Shown here piece by piece: positions 50,075-61,821 of a stretch of 64,000 bases of DNA; the first letter of the stretch is position 1, and each line of letters opens with the position of its first letter. The notes under the pieces were generated by a model that was given only the letters and a program-made list of their open reading frames with translations, made no database searches and had not been told where the DNA came from. Made by a program: the position numbers and the translations under genes. Origin of the DNA: Congeria kusceri (lineage: Eukaryota; Mollusca; Bivalvia; Myida; Dreissenidae); contig CM051033.1 in the NCBI GenBank assembly GCA_027627225.1, positions 9,927,501 through 9,991,500 on the forward strand, written 5' to 3'.

Positions 50075-53000
50075 GTAAACTAATGCTGAACCTTTGTTAC
50101 AACATCTTTAAAAGAAAATATCCTGTATGGTAATCGAGATATTCATTTTCTGAATTGTTATACATTCATTGCAAGAATCCTGCCTGTTTTTGCCATGGTA
50201 TCATGGTATACATATATACAAAAAATTGATAGTATTAAAAGCACATGGTATGGTTTCCTCGTTTTTGTGCACATAATTCAGCGCATATTATATAAGTTAA
50301 TGTTTTATTTGTCAGTCACGTGAAATTGGTAGAACTGTTCGTCACAACCCAGATTGTAAAATGACAACCAACGACCTACAGGACGCATTCAACACGTTGA
50401 CTGGTCTGCTCATTGATCCTACATGTCTAGCTCATGATTGCGATGCCCAGGATGCAGTCAGAAAATTACGACAGGTAACGAAATTGACATTTTTTGAAGG
50501 AAGGCATTCAATAATAAGCATGTATTTAACCACAATAATATCCAGTTGTCGATAGCTGTTGCATGCCTTAGGCACAGACAACTTTTTTCCTGAGGGAACT
50601 GCTGCGCAAGGCTTGTAAGCCTCTTTGAAGTAAAAATAAATGTGTCATTTTTGCGCATGAAAATGTTCATAGGAGCACATACTCTCACCAAGACTGAAAC
50701 TTGTATAATTTATGAAAAACTGTCAAAATATCCATGTTAAATTTATAGAGAGAAAAAACATATTCAATTTAACATTCTCTGACATCGCTGTTAATATTAA
50801 TTACACCGTTCCAGAAAGACACATTGAAAATATGGTGACATATTGAAAAGAGCCACTGACTGAAAGAATCAACAGCTGGAATCAGCATTGCGTAAAGACC
50901 ACATTTTATAATTGTTTTTTATTAACAGCTACAGGTAGACAGCCTGAAAATAACGGAGGCGGAGATGAGCCAGTTACTAAAAAATGCACAGGAAACACTT
51001 AACGAGGTGCAACAGGTCGCCACGGTATCGATGAATGAGATGAAAACATTTCTAGAACAACTTTATAAGAAGCATGCAAAACAGGAGGACCTTGACTACG
51101 TTCGAGCTGTTGAAGGTAGGTTGGACCCAATCATAATAATTCAGAAATCAGATACATTTAATACTCTAAATTGTAATATTTGATTTGTAATATGACGCAA
51201 GTTGCGATCTAGTTTAACATGAACTGGATGAACAGTGAATTCAGCTCAAATGGCCAAAGACGAGCAAGCTTATGTCATGGAGGTCCGTCCGTTGTGCGTT
51301 CGTCCGTGCGTCTGTGCGTGCGTTAACTTTTCCGTTAAAAGAAATCTCCTCTAAAACCGGTTAGACGATATTGTGGAAACTTCCCAGAAATGTTCTTTTA
51401 ATGGTCATCTACCACGTTTGCTCAATGGTTTGGGTCTGCTGCACGAGACGGCCGCCCTGGCTATACATAGAAAAATCTTTAAACGACATCTCCTCTCAAA
51501 CACCTTGGTAGATTTTTAAATACTTTTACACAAATAATGATACTTTGGTGGTCTACTCTAGTTCTTGAAATGGTTTCCTTGCGGTGAAAACATGGCCGCC
51601 AGCGGGGGGGGGGGGGGATTTTCCCTTATATGGCTTTATAGAAAATTTAGAAAATCGTCTTGTCAGAAACCGCTACTTGGATTTCAATTTATTTACACAG
51701 AAATGTTTCTTGGTTGGATATCCAAAGTTGCTCAAATGTTTCTGCTCTACTAAAAAACATCGCCGCCATGGGGCTGTGCCATTTTTCCATATATGACTAT
51801 ATTATTATATTTGAATATCTTATTGTGATATAACACTGGTTGGATTTCGAAATAATTTCCTAGAAATGTTCTTTGGGTAGTGCTCTTTAAATGTTGCTCC
51901 AACACTTTCGCTCGGTTGACAAACATGACCTCCAGGGGGCGGGGCCTTTCTTTCCTTATATGGCTATATTGAAAACTTTGAAAATCTTCTTGTTAGAAAC
52001 CACTGTTTGTCTTTCGAAAAACAATCACATAAATATTCTTATGGTAGTTCTGTACCACAGTTGCTCAAATATTTCCTTAAAAAAGCATGGCCACCAGAGC
52101 TTTTAATCTTTAAACGGCGTCTCCTTCTAAATCCATTGGTATATTTGCAAATAGATTCTCAGAAATAACCTTGGGTAGCGAGTCTGGTTTTCCTTATTTA
52201 TATTATTTCTTATTCCATATTCATTATTTGGTATATGCCGGGCCGGCTAGCTCAGTTGGTAGAGCGCTGTACTACAAATCCAATGATCGAGGGTTCGATT
52301 ACAAGCCCGGCCACATAACTTGTGTGAAGATTGGTCATGAAATTATTTCTACAGCCATTCTCCCCCTACCTCCGATCCAAGTAGGGCAGTTGTTAACTAC
52401 TGGCATAAGTATGTGCACTCAGTACTGGTTAACCAGCTTACTCGGGAAAATTGTGTGTAGGTTAACTGACCGCCGTTATATGACTGAAATACTGTTGAAT
52501 ACGGCGGAAAATCCAAGCAATCAAAACAATGATTAGGTATATTGAAAATTTTGAAAATCTTGTCAGATACCACTGCTTGGATTTTACAATAATTACACTG
52601 AAATGTTCCTTGGGTGGTCATCTACCAAAGTTGCTCAAATGGTTCCCTTCCGTTGAAAAACATAGCCGCCAGAGGGCAGCCCTCATTTGTCTTAATATGG
52701 GCATCTTAAAAACTTTGAAAATCTTTATTTCAGACACCACTGCTTGGATTTGTAGAATCCACTGCTTGAATTTCGAAATAACTTCACAGACATGTTCCTT
52801 GGATTTCTACTAACTGTGCTCAAACGGTTCCGCACTGTTGCAAAACAAGGCCGCGGCGGGCGGGGCCATTTTCTATATATGGCTATAATAAACATTTTGA
52901 AAGACTCATTGTCAGAAACCACTCTTTGGATTTCGAAATAATTACAAAGAAATATTCTTTGCGTGTTTCTTTACCAAAGTTGCTTAAACGGTTCCGCTCT

Positions 53001-56000
53001 GTAGACAAACATGGCCGCCAGGGTGGCTTGGCCATTTTTAATAATATGGGTAAAGTTGAATCTTTGAAAATCTTCATTGGTGAAACCAATGTATTGATTT
53101 CGAAATAATTTCACAGACAAGTCCTTAGGTGGTTCTCTACCAAAATACTTTTAATTATTTTGATTTGTAAAAAAATCATGGCCGCCAGAGAACGAGACCT
53201 TTTCTCGTTTATACAGCCTATCAGGGTCCTTTCGTTTCTGTCACTCCTTACTTAATAAGCCAGTGGAGCGTTACAGACACTCGTGTGCCTCTTGTAAATA
53301 TATAGTAGTAACATTTACTTTCCTTTTTTTGCGAAACTATCTACACTTCAAGTATTTCATGCATGTTATGTCTTATTGTAATCGCTCTATCATTAACTCT
53401 CTAAACGTACATCACAGACATTAAATTCGCAAAAAAATATTATGCCATTGAATACCTTTAAGCTTTTTATATACTAGGTGATTTTTTGCATTCATCCTCG
53501 ACGATTGTAATGACCTATTTTATTGTAAAATATAAGGATTTTAATAATATAAGTATACTCAAAACATTAAACTCATGAAAATTATTTAACAAACAATGCT
53601 ATTTTGAATTGAACTGTCAAGTTAAGGTGCAAGATGGTATGTTAAAAAACCATATTGACATTGAAAGCACCAAATAACGCAGACCCAGGAAGCCTACTTC
53701 GCCTTGGTTTTTTAGCTCACCTGAGCACAACGTGCTCATGGTGAGCTTTTGTAATGGCCTTTTGTCCGTCTTCTGTCTTGCGTCTTGCGTCGTTCGTCGT
53801 CATCAAATACCCTGTGAACTCTCTAGTGGCCACATTCATTGCCCAATCTGCATGACACTTGCTCAGAAATTTTATCCCAATGGTATCTCAGACGTGTTCG
53901 AAACTGGGTCATATGGGGTAAAAACCTCGTCACTAGGTCAAATTGAAAAGAAGTCACATTGTTTGTCCAATCTTCTTAAATCTTGCTGAAAAAATTTGTT
54001 CTCATGAAATCTCGGCCAAGTTGGAAAATGGCTGCGCTCCGTTGAAAAACATGACCGCCATGTGGTGGGGCTTTTGTTCCTTATATGGCTATATTGAAAA
54101 CTTTGAAAATCGTCTTGTCAGAAATCACTGGGTTTTTTTTAAATAAATAATTCAATACAAATGTTCCTTGGGTGGTTATCTTCCAAAATAATAAAGTTTA
54201 TTTTGATTCTTTAAAAAATGGGTCATTTGGGGTCAAAAACAAGGTCACTAAGTCAAATTAGAGAAACACTTGTGAACACTCAAGAGGCTACATTTGTAGC
54301 CCAATCGACATGAAACTTTGACCTAGTAATACCTCGGACGAGTTCGAAACTGGGTCACTTGGGGTAAAACAATAGGTCACCAGGCCATAATGGAGAAAAA
54401 GCTTGTGAACACTCTAGATGCCACAGTTAAGTCATGAATTTCGCTCAGAACATTTGTCCCAATTAATATCATGGACAAGTTTGCAACCTGGTCAGATGAG
54501 GTCACACATTATGTCACCAGGCCAAATTGAAATAAAAAGGTTTTGAACACTCTAGAGGCCACATTTGTAGCACAATCATCGTGAAACTTACTCAATACAT
54601 TTGACACAATGATATGTCGGACAAGTTCAAAACTGGGTCACGTGGGGTCAAACGTAGGTCACCAGGCCAAAATGAAGAAAAAGCTTTTGAGCACTCTAGA
54701 GGCCACATTTAACATAATGAAACTTTCCAGAACATTTGTCACAATTATATCTTATAGTTCGAAACCGGAAAACATGGGGTCAAAAACTAGGTCAGCAGAC
54801 CAAATTGAAAACAAGAACAATAACAAAGTTTGAACACTCTAGAGGCCACATTTATAGCCTAATAATTACGAAATTGGCGGAAAACATTTGTCCCAATAAT
54901 ATCTTGGACAAGTTCAAAATTGGGTCATGTAGGGTAAAAAACTAGGTCACCATGCCAAATTTATGAACACTATGTGAAAACTCTAGATTCCACATTTATA
55001 GCCCAATATTTACGAAATTTGCTCAGAACATTTGTCCCAATGATATCTCGGACGAGTTCGAAACTGGGTCCTGTGCGGTAAAAAACTAGGTCACATGCTA
55101 AATTTATTAAACACCATGTGAACACTCTGGATGCCACATTTATAGCCCATTCATCACAAAACTTGCTTAGAAAATTTCACCCAATGATATCTCGGACAGG
55201 TTTGAAACATGGGGTCAAAAATTAGGCAACCGGGCCGAATTGAAGAAAAAAGCTTGTGGACACTCTAGAGACCACATGTATAGCCCAATCATCATGAAAC
55301 TTACACAGAACGTGTGCCCCAATAATAATTAACTTCGAAAAATACGAAACTGGGTCATGTGGGGTCAGAAACTAGGCCACCAGGCCAAGTTACCAGGTGA
55401 GCGACCTTGGGGATTATGGCCATCTTGTTTTTGTAAAGTTGTTCACTAACAGAGAAATCAACGCCAGTAATACATACCTCATTGCCGGGGATAAATATAC
55501 ACATTTAATTAAATAAGTTTTCTTATTAAATAAACTGAAACAATAGGATGAGTTTGATCATTATAATATATTTCTTAAACAGATTTTTAGGCACAGGTTA
55601 CAAATATAATCGACAAATTTGTTCATTTGCACACTGTTGACACATTTGTCAAACCTAACAGTAAAATAGCAGATCTTAAAATATGCCGCGATAGCAAAAC
55701 ATTATTCTCTATTATCTAAATATGCAGGGGTTAATTTGGTCACTTGGAATAAAGTAATTCACTTTCCGAGTGGAATTGTAGACGTATACTTTTTAATCCT
55801 GAACTTTATCATATATTTGCACTTACGTTTTTTTTACTGTAACGACATATGGTGGTATTTGTTAAGAGCCATAAAAATGTATCATTGATTTATACGGTCT
55901 CATGTTAACGCCATCGTAGTTTCGCGTCTTCGCGCCGACACGATTTGCTGACGCGCCCACACGATAAGCCGAAGTGCCGAGACGATGCGCCGTTGCGCCG

Positions 56001-59000
56001 ACACGAAGCGACGAAGCGACGAAGCGATATCAACGTCATACTTTCGTCCTTACGTCATTTAACATGTGCATTGAAAATGGAAGACAGAATTGACGCTCCA
56101 CTTAGGGAATATTTTTCTTTACGATACAAACAACAGGAGAAAAAAATCTACAAATAAATTCCCATTATGCTGTTCACAGACCAATCTATTTAAGATGCGT
56201 GAATTTAATTCATACATGTATATGAAGGGGTTTACTTGGTCACGTGGCATAAAGTAATACTCTTGCCGAGTAGAATTGTAGACGGAGACGTTTTAATACT
56301 GAACTTATATTTCATCGTATAATTGCACTTACGTTTTTTTTCTGTAACGACATATGCGTGGTATTTGATAAGAGCCATTAACATTTGTCATTGATTTATA
56401 CGGTGTCTTCTTAACGCCATCATAGGTAAGCGTCATCAATCTGTGCTCGTGAAAGGGCGCCGACGCGCCGACATGATAAGCTGACGCTCCGACACGATAC
56501 GCCAAAGTGCCGAGACGATGCGCCGTCGCGCCGACACGATGCGCCGAAGCGATATAAACGTGGCAATCTCGTGCGTGTTTTTCAAATGTGGCTACACAAT
56601 TGGGCGAAGATATGAAAAGACGACGTTTATTTCGTATCGACGCAATTTGTCGGCGCGTCGACGCATCGTCTCTGCGCTTCGGAGTATCGCCGACGCATTG
56701 AGACGATACGCCGAAGCGCCGAAACGCTTCGCCGATGCGCCAAGTCGATACGACGAAGCAATATAAACGTCATACTTTTACCATTACGTCATTTAACATG
56801 TACATTGAAAATGGAAGAAAGAATTGACGCTTCACTTAGGGAATATTTTTCTTTAGGATACAAACGACAGGAGAAAAAAATCTACAAATAAATTTCAATT
56901 ATGCTGTACACAGACCAATCTATTGAAGATGCGAGAAATGCCCATTTTAGCAAAAAAATCTTGAGATTTTCATAATAAAGGAATATTGTCATAAATAGAT
57001 ATGAATAAGTCGTCGGCCTAAAATATAACATTTAAATTAAAATACAATTACTTGAAGGATGAGACCAAAATAGCCAAAAAATACGATTATAAATTTCAAT
57101 ATGTCAATATGTGTAACCACAGCCATCAGCTAAATAGTATCAATGATTCAACTAATGGCATCCTACCTTAGATATCTTGAAAAATTGTGTTTGGGTCAAT
57201 AATAAATCTTCCAAAGAATATGAAATGATGAGATATAAAATGCGAGTAGTTGTGGAATATTGACAATTAATAGATGAAGATTAAGTATCGAACATTGAAT
57301 AACAATGATAAAAATAACCTCCATGTGTACACGATGCGCCGAAGAGATACAAATGTCGTCTTTTCGTATCTTCGCCCAATTGTATATCAACATATTAAAA
57401 AAAACAACACGAGATTGCGACGTTTATATCGCTTTGGCGCATCGTGTGGGCTCCACGGCGCATCGTCTCGATGTCGGCACCACGGCGCATCGTCTCGGCG
57501 ATTCGGCGTATCGTCTCGGCGCCTCGGCGTATCAAGTCGGTCGGCGCGTCGGCGCCCTTTCATGAGCACAGGTTGAACTCTAGAATGGCATTAACAGGAC
57601 GCCGTAGATTTATGTCAAAATATTTACATTCAAAATAACTGCATACAGAGTTCCGTTTAGACATAATCTCGATAAAATATATAAGTACAATGTCATCCAA
57701 TTTAAATTTTAATTAATATTTTATCCGAAAGAAAGATGTACAAGCACAACAACTACTATTGTTATAACTAAGCACTACTGCTTCAACTGCTACTCTAACT
57801 GTTATTGCTACAAATACTACACGTACTACAACTACTACATGTCCTACCGCTACCGCACCTGCTGCTGCTATAACTACTGCTACTGATACTATTACTTCTA
57901 CTACTGTTGCTACTGATACTGCTCACACTGCTGCTACCGTTAACGCCACCACTACAATCACCATCACAATCACCACCACCACTTTAAGTAGTTGCTGTAG
58001 TATAATCACTTATATTAATTATTGCTTTTTCATACTACATTAACATTGTGTTTAACACTGTTTCTACATTCTCTTTTTTCAGATTTTGTAGTGCGTTTGA
58101 AACGTCATTACATCGACATCTTGAGTCACGTGCTGTTATCTTCATTGTTGCCTAGCGCTGATGTTTCTATACACAAAGTTTATGCAACGCCGTCAATATA
58201 TCTAATAGAAAAAAGTACAGAAACTGAAGTTAAAACATACAAAGACCTGTTCTATACAGGTGACAAACTGAAAAGACGAATATTCTTGCAAGGTGAAGCT
58301 GGCACAGGAAAGACGACATTCGCTGCTAAGTTGGTTCTGGACTGGTGCAATGCAGGGGCATCGTCGCCGCAGCTTCCTACAAATGAAACCACCTATGGGG
58401 ATGTGGACACTCTTCGGGAATTTAAATTTGTCTTCCACGTCACGTTGAGAGATTCTATTGATCAGCGTGAGGTGTTGAAAATGATCAAGGAACAAATTAT
58501 CGACAGTATATATTCAGACACAGATCGGGAAACGGCCTATAACTTGTTGAATAGAATCATGACAACAGAAATCTGCATGGCGATACAAGACGGTTTAGAC
58601 GAGTGGATGGATCCTAAAGGCAAACTTGCCCAACCTATAATGATATCGTGTCACAGTCAGTGCACAGTGTTAATTACAACACGACCATGGAAAATGACTG
58701 ACGAACGTATCAAGGACTCCCAAATTGACAGCTTATTAGAACTGAAAGGAGTAAGTGATCCATTCAAGCTTAGTAAAATGGTCCTAGGTTACCTAGTTAC
58801 TGATGGAAAAATTAAGAAAACATATCAACAATTCAAAAACTATATTGACGAGAATGACATGGATGAGTTTCTTGAGTCACCAATGTTACTATCGCTTATT
58901 GTGTGTTCTTGGGTAGACGGTATATGTTTGACAGGATCGAGGTGCGAAATGTACAGTATTCTGATTGACAGTCTTTTTAAAAAAGCCAGTGATAGGCAGG

Positions 59001-61459
59001 ATTATTTTGTAAATCCGCCATTTTTCTGCTTTGGCAAGACAAGATACATTGCCCAAAATATGGAATACGTTCATGCGCTTTCAATGACTGCATTTGAAAT
59101 GTTATATTCTTCGGGAGCGGAAAATTCTCTAGTAATTGACAATCATCAATTGGCCAAATACATGTCTGACGAACAAAAGTCATTTTGTCTTAAAGCAGGA
59201 ATTTTAAAGGAACGGAAATGCGAAAATCGGATCTACCAGAGATCGACATGTTCATTCATTCATAAAAGTATACAGGAATTTCTTGCTGCATTGTACATAG
59301 CTGAAAACGATACAGCCATTGATTTCGTTTCAAAACAGTTGATTGAAACATCGGACTGGTTTGCTGTCTTCGAAATAGAGACGTTATTTGTTTTTCTATG
59401 TGGACTAAATATTAAAGTGGCAAATATTATATCACGTGTGATGGACGATAAAAAAGTATATACATATGATGACATATATCAGGTCTTGATCATTCGCGGG
59501 TTTTTAGAAGCTGAAGCAAACATGCAGAATGAAATCGATATTGATTTGAAAATAAGTCATATTGATGATAACCAATGTTCGGAAAATGAGTTGGCCATTT
59601 TGCAAAGACTATTGAAAATGAATATTTCAAACTTAAAATCCATATCTATAATGAATTCTGACGATTTACAAAATCCGTTGTTTATCGAAAAATATACTCA
59701 GATTTGTGGATTTGACTTTTCGTCGTGTTGCAATCTTGAAAGAATGACACTTGTGACCATAAACCGCGTATTACCAGATGGCCTACTTGGGCTAGAAAAC
59801 TTGAAATACCTTACATTGATTTGCGATTGTGTTGGGCTGGACTTGTCATCTTGTCGCAATCTGAAAGATATAGAGTTGGATGGGGAGATTTCCTTTTCAT
59901 CCGATGGCCTCCGTTGCCTTGACAAACTTAAACGTCTTACTCTTGGAGAATATTTTGAATGTGACAAATATGACTTTTTATCGTGTCATAATCTAAAAGA
60001 AATATCCATTCGTAGCATTCACTATTGTGAATGCGAGCAGTTGGACTTACACTATTGTGAATGCGAGCAGTTGGACTTGTCGGCTCATCACTATCTTAAA
60101 AAAATATCTATTTTTGGAAATAATGTCACCTTATCATCAAATTGCTTTCGCGGTCTTAAGAAACTGAGGATACTTAGATTGAGCTGCATGTGGGATGAAT
60201 TGGATTTGTTGTCTAACCATAATCTTGAAAAAATAGATATTTCCGGCGGATATATCACCAACTTATCACCAAATTACTTTCGCGGTTTTGAGGAGTTACG
60301 AAAACTTAAATTCGAGTGCATGTGCGATGGATTGGATTTGTCGTCTAATCACAAACTTGAACATATAGATATTTCCGGAGATAGTACCACCTTATCACCA
60401 AATATCTTTCGCGGTCTTGGGAAACTGAGGATACTTAAATTGAGATGCAAGTGCGATGGATTGGATTTGTCGTCACATCACAATATAGAAAAGATAGATA
60501 TTTCTGGAGAAATAACCTTATCACCCAACGGCTTTCGCGGTCTTGACAAGCTGATTCACCTTAAATTGAACTGCAAATGTGAAGGATTGGACGTATCGTC
60601 TTGTCACGAGCTACAAACGCTGATTATTGATGGGGATATCACCGTAGTATCCAACGGCATTTGCGGACTTGAGAAGCTGAAACTGCTTTCATTGAAGTGT
60701 AAATGCAATGGTTTGGACGTGTCATCTTGTCACAACATAGAAGACATATCTGTTGTTGGAGATATCACTTTATTGCCCGGTAGCCTACAAAAGCTAGATA
60801 AGCTTAGATGTCTTGAAATGTGTTTCTATTGTAAAGGATTGGACTTGTCATATTGTCATAATCTTAAAACGATTCGAATTTGCGGAGAGTTCGTAAGACC
60901 GTCAAGTAGAAAGCATGCTGATCCAGATTTGCATACAGAGACGACATATATTCATACTTGTATTGATTATGGTGTCATTGTTATGAAATATAATCATGGT
61001 TTATCAGGCTGTGGTAGAGCGGTATCATTGTCACCAAATGGTATAGTTGGTCTTCAGGCTCTACGTTCTCTTGAATTGCTCTGCAAATGCAACGAGTTAG
61101 ACATGACATCGTGTTACAATTTAACACAACTAGAACTTGGTACAGAAATAACATTGATGTCGAACAGACTTCCTGTACTCGAGAACCTGCAACGTCTGGT
61201 ATTATGGTCAAAGTGTGAAGACCTGGACTTGTCGTTATGTCGCGAATTGAAGGAAGTAAGCCTTGGTGAAAATGTTACTCTGTTACCTAACGGATTACAC
61301 GGACTTGAACAGCTGTTTCATGCTTTTCTATGTTGTCGCTGTGATGGACTCGATTTGTCGTCGTGTCACAAACTAGTGAAAATATGTATCGGCAACCACG
61401 TTTCACTTTTACCAAATACATTAGGTGATAGTGCAAGGCTTACAAAGCTTACATTTTGA
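49502..61459 (+). CDS. HEPN(DZIP3-type)-NACHT-LRR receptor, four exons
   Basis: Predicted NOD-like immune receptor of the kind expanded in bivalves, probably a cytosolic sensor. CDS exons are 49502-50074, 50316-50474, 50929-51115 and 58083-61459; all introns are GT-AG and phases agree (0, 0, 1), giving 1432 codons including the stop. Order in the protein: DZIP3-like HEPN domain (about 1-240), helical linker (245-306), NACHT ATPase with Walker A GEAGTGKTT (377-385) and Walker B-like CMAIQDGLDEW (471-481), a sensor-like segment VLITTRPW (502-509), the NLR helical motif FIHKSIQEFLAA (698-709), then 13 alternating LRR double units (about 846-1431). The start was chosen because the ATG opens directly into HEPN homology. 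A splice acceptor-like tttttctag at 49407-49415 suggests a 5' UTR intron. Domain family names are from memory of the families; the exon joins are read from the sequence. Whether the shortened 3' end is functional is uncertain. Confidence 0.85.
50316..50474 (+). CDS. Receptor exon 2: end of the HEPN domain
   Basis: 53 codons, phase 0 at both ends. The acceptor tgttttatttgtcag at 50301-50315 has a good pyrimidine tract and the donor is cag|gtaacg. The peptide begins SREIGRTVRHNPD and continues with LQDAFNTLTGLLIDPTCL and AQDAVRKLRQ, which matches the second half of the DZIP3-type HEPN family as I know it. Direct continuation from exon 1 (CPLTK) gives an uninterrupted frame. Confidence 0.82.
50929..51115 (+). 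CDS. Receptor exon 3: helical linker
   Basis: 187 nt after the acceptor gttttttattaacag, ending gaag|gtaggt with one base of a split codon. The peptide from LQVDSLKITEAEMSQLLKNA to LEQLYKKHAKQEDLDYVRAVE is rich in Leu, Gln, Glu and Lys with heptad-like spacing, so it probably forms an amphipathic helix or short coiled coil between HEPN and NACHT. Its final g joins the first at of exon 4 to make GAT (Asp), which supports the exon order across the 7 kb intron. Confidence 0.8.
51250..53200 (+). repeat. ~166 bp tandem repeat family in the large intron
   Basis: Repeats share 'catggccgccag', 'ttatatggctatattgaaaa' and 'gaaataatttcacagaaatg'. Copies of the first motif lie near 51592, 51759, 51925, 52088, 52664, 52844, 53009 and 53178, about 163-180 bp apart except where the SINE interrupts. 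A related copy is at 54050. The leading edge has a gtccgtccgttgtgcgttcg type stretch near 51283. Non-coding. Confidence 0.8.
52238..52530 (+). mobile_element. tRNA-derived SINE
   Basis: The head (52238-52316) has an A box in GGCTAGCTCAGTTGGTAGAG and a B box GGTTCGATTAC, with six of seven acceptor-stem pairs possible, but the anticodon arm does not fold, so it is not a functional tRNA. A ~210 bp body follows with tccccctacctccgatccaa. It splits the surrounding tandem repeat, so it inserted after the array formed. Confidence 0.7.
53711..55430 (+). mobile_element. Hairpin-ended element with ~143 bp tandem core
   Basis: The left end is a near-palindrome GCTCACCTGAGCAC..GTGCTCATGGTGAGC (53715-53746); the right end is ggtgagcgacc (55395-55405). 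Between are about nine repeats with 'actctagaggccac' (near 54408, 54547, 54690, 54833, 54978, 55122, 55261), 'cccaatgatatctcgga' and 'gaaactgggtcatgtggggt'. No protein is encoded. The layout resembles the pearl-type non-autonomous elements described in oysters, but no Helitron end was proven. Confidence 0.6.
55900..57600. repeat. GC-rich GCGCCGACACGAT repeats, direct and inverted
   Basis: Three blocks: 55925-56160 and 56400-56890 on the plus strand and an inverted one at 57325-57571. They share gcgccgacacgatgcgccga, gcgatataaacgtc and the flank 'acaattgggcgaagat'. The inverted block pairs with 56447-56637 to make a possible stem with a ~0.7 kb loop. Arginine-rich open frames here come from the repeat and are not genes. 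Confidence 0.75.
57760..57985. repeat. Imperfect trinucleotide tract (ACT/GCT/ACC)
   Basis: An irregular run of triplets such as tactactgctactgatact ends just upstream of the acceptor of exon 4. It is simple-sequence DNA with no recognised coding role. Confidence 0.75.
58083..61459 (+). CDS. Receptor exon 4: NACHT ATPase and LRR array
   Basis: One 3377 nt exon after the acceptor ctcttttttcag. It opens with FVVRLKRHYIDILSHVLL, the segment that precedes NACHT in this family. NACHT carries GEAGTGKTT, QDGLDEW and LITTRPW. The LRR part alternates a unit like CDGLDLSSCHNLEKIDISG with one like LSPNxFRGLxKLRxLxLxC, 13 double units of about 45 residues, several nearly identical in DNA, which is expected if the array grows by unequal exchange. 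Oddities: a 30 bp in-frame duplication at 60020-60079, a ~44-codon stretch unlike LRR at 60889-61020, and a terminal TGA (61457-61459) that falls inside LRR consensus. In-frame sequence upstream of 58083 is intron and is not included. Confidence 0.88.
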
Positions 61460-61821
61460 TGTACACACGATGGGTTGGACTTGTCAAACTGTCACAATCT
61501 ATACGAATTGATGTACACACGATGGGTTGGACTTGTCAAACTGTCACAATCTATACGAATTGATGTACACACGATGGGTTGGACTTGTCAAACTGTCACA
61601 ATCTATACGAATTGATGTACACACGATGGGTTGGACTTGTCAAACTGTCACAATCTATACGAATTTATGTACACACGATGGGTTGGACTTGTCAAACTGT
61701 CACAATCTATACGAATTGATGTACACACGATGGGTTGGACTTGTCAAACTGTCACAATCTATACGAATTGATGTACACACGATGGGTTGGACTTGTCAAA
61801 CTGTCACAATCTATACGAATT
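61458..61821 (+). repeat. Seven tandem 52 bp copies of an LRR-coding fragment
   Basis: Copies start at 61458, 61510, 61562, 61614, 61666, 61718 and 61770; each runs from gatgtacacacgatgggttg to ctatacgaatt. They are almost identical; the fifth has a g-to-t change at its first base. Because 52 is not a multiple of 3 the frame rotates, so only every third copy reads as LRR. A long open frame through part of the array (61527-61964) is a by-product of the repeat. Confidence 0.95.

Larger units (their letters stand above)
51116..58082 (+). other. Intron 3 of the receptor gene, 7 kb, repeat-filled
   Basis: Bounded by gaag|gtaggt and ttttttcag|at. It holds a ~166 bp tandem family (51250-53200) interrupted by a SINE, a ~143 bp tandem family inside a hairpin-ended element (53711-55430), GC-rich GCGCCGACACGAT repeats in both orientations (55900-57600) and a trinucleotide tract (57790-57980). 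Introns 1 (50075-50315) and 2 (50475-50928) are short and contain no recognised element. Confidence 0.75.

Noticed and set aside
52238..52316. Functional tRNA gene
   Set aside because: A and B boxes are present but the anticodon arm does not pair, and a SINE body follows.
55945..56766. Arginine-rich open frames as DNA-binding proteins
   Set aside because: They translate the GCGCCGACACGAT repeat; both strands are open for the same reason.
58022..58082. Start of the NACHT-LRR frame at 58022 as an N-terminus with a signal-like hydrophobic stretch
   Set aside because: The hydrophobic codons are the pyrimidine tract of intron 3; exon 4 begins after cag at 58082 and joins exon 3 in phase.
61458..61821. 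CRISPR-like array
   Set aside because: Direct tandem copies without spacers in eukaryotic DNA; the unit encodes LRR.
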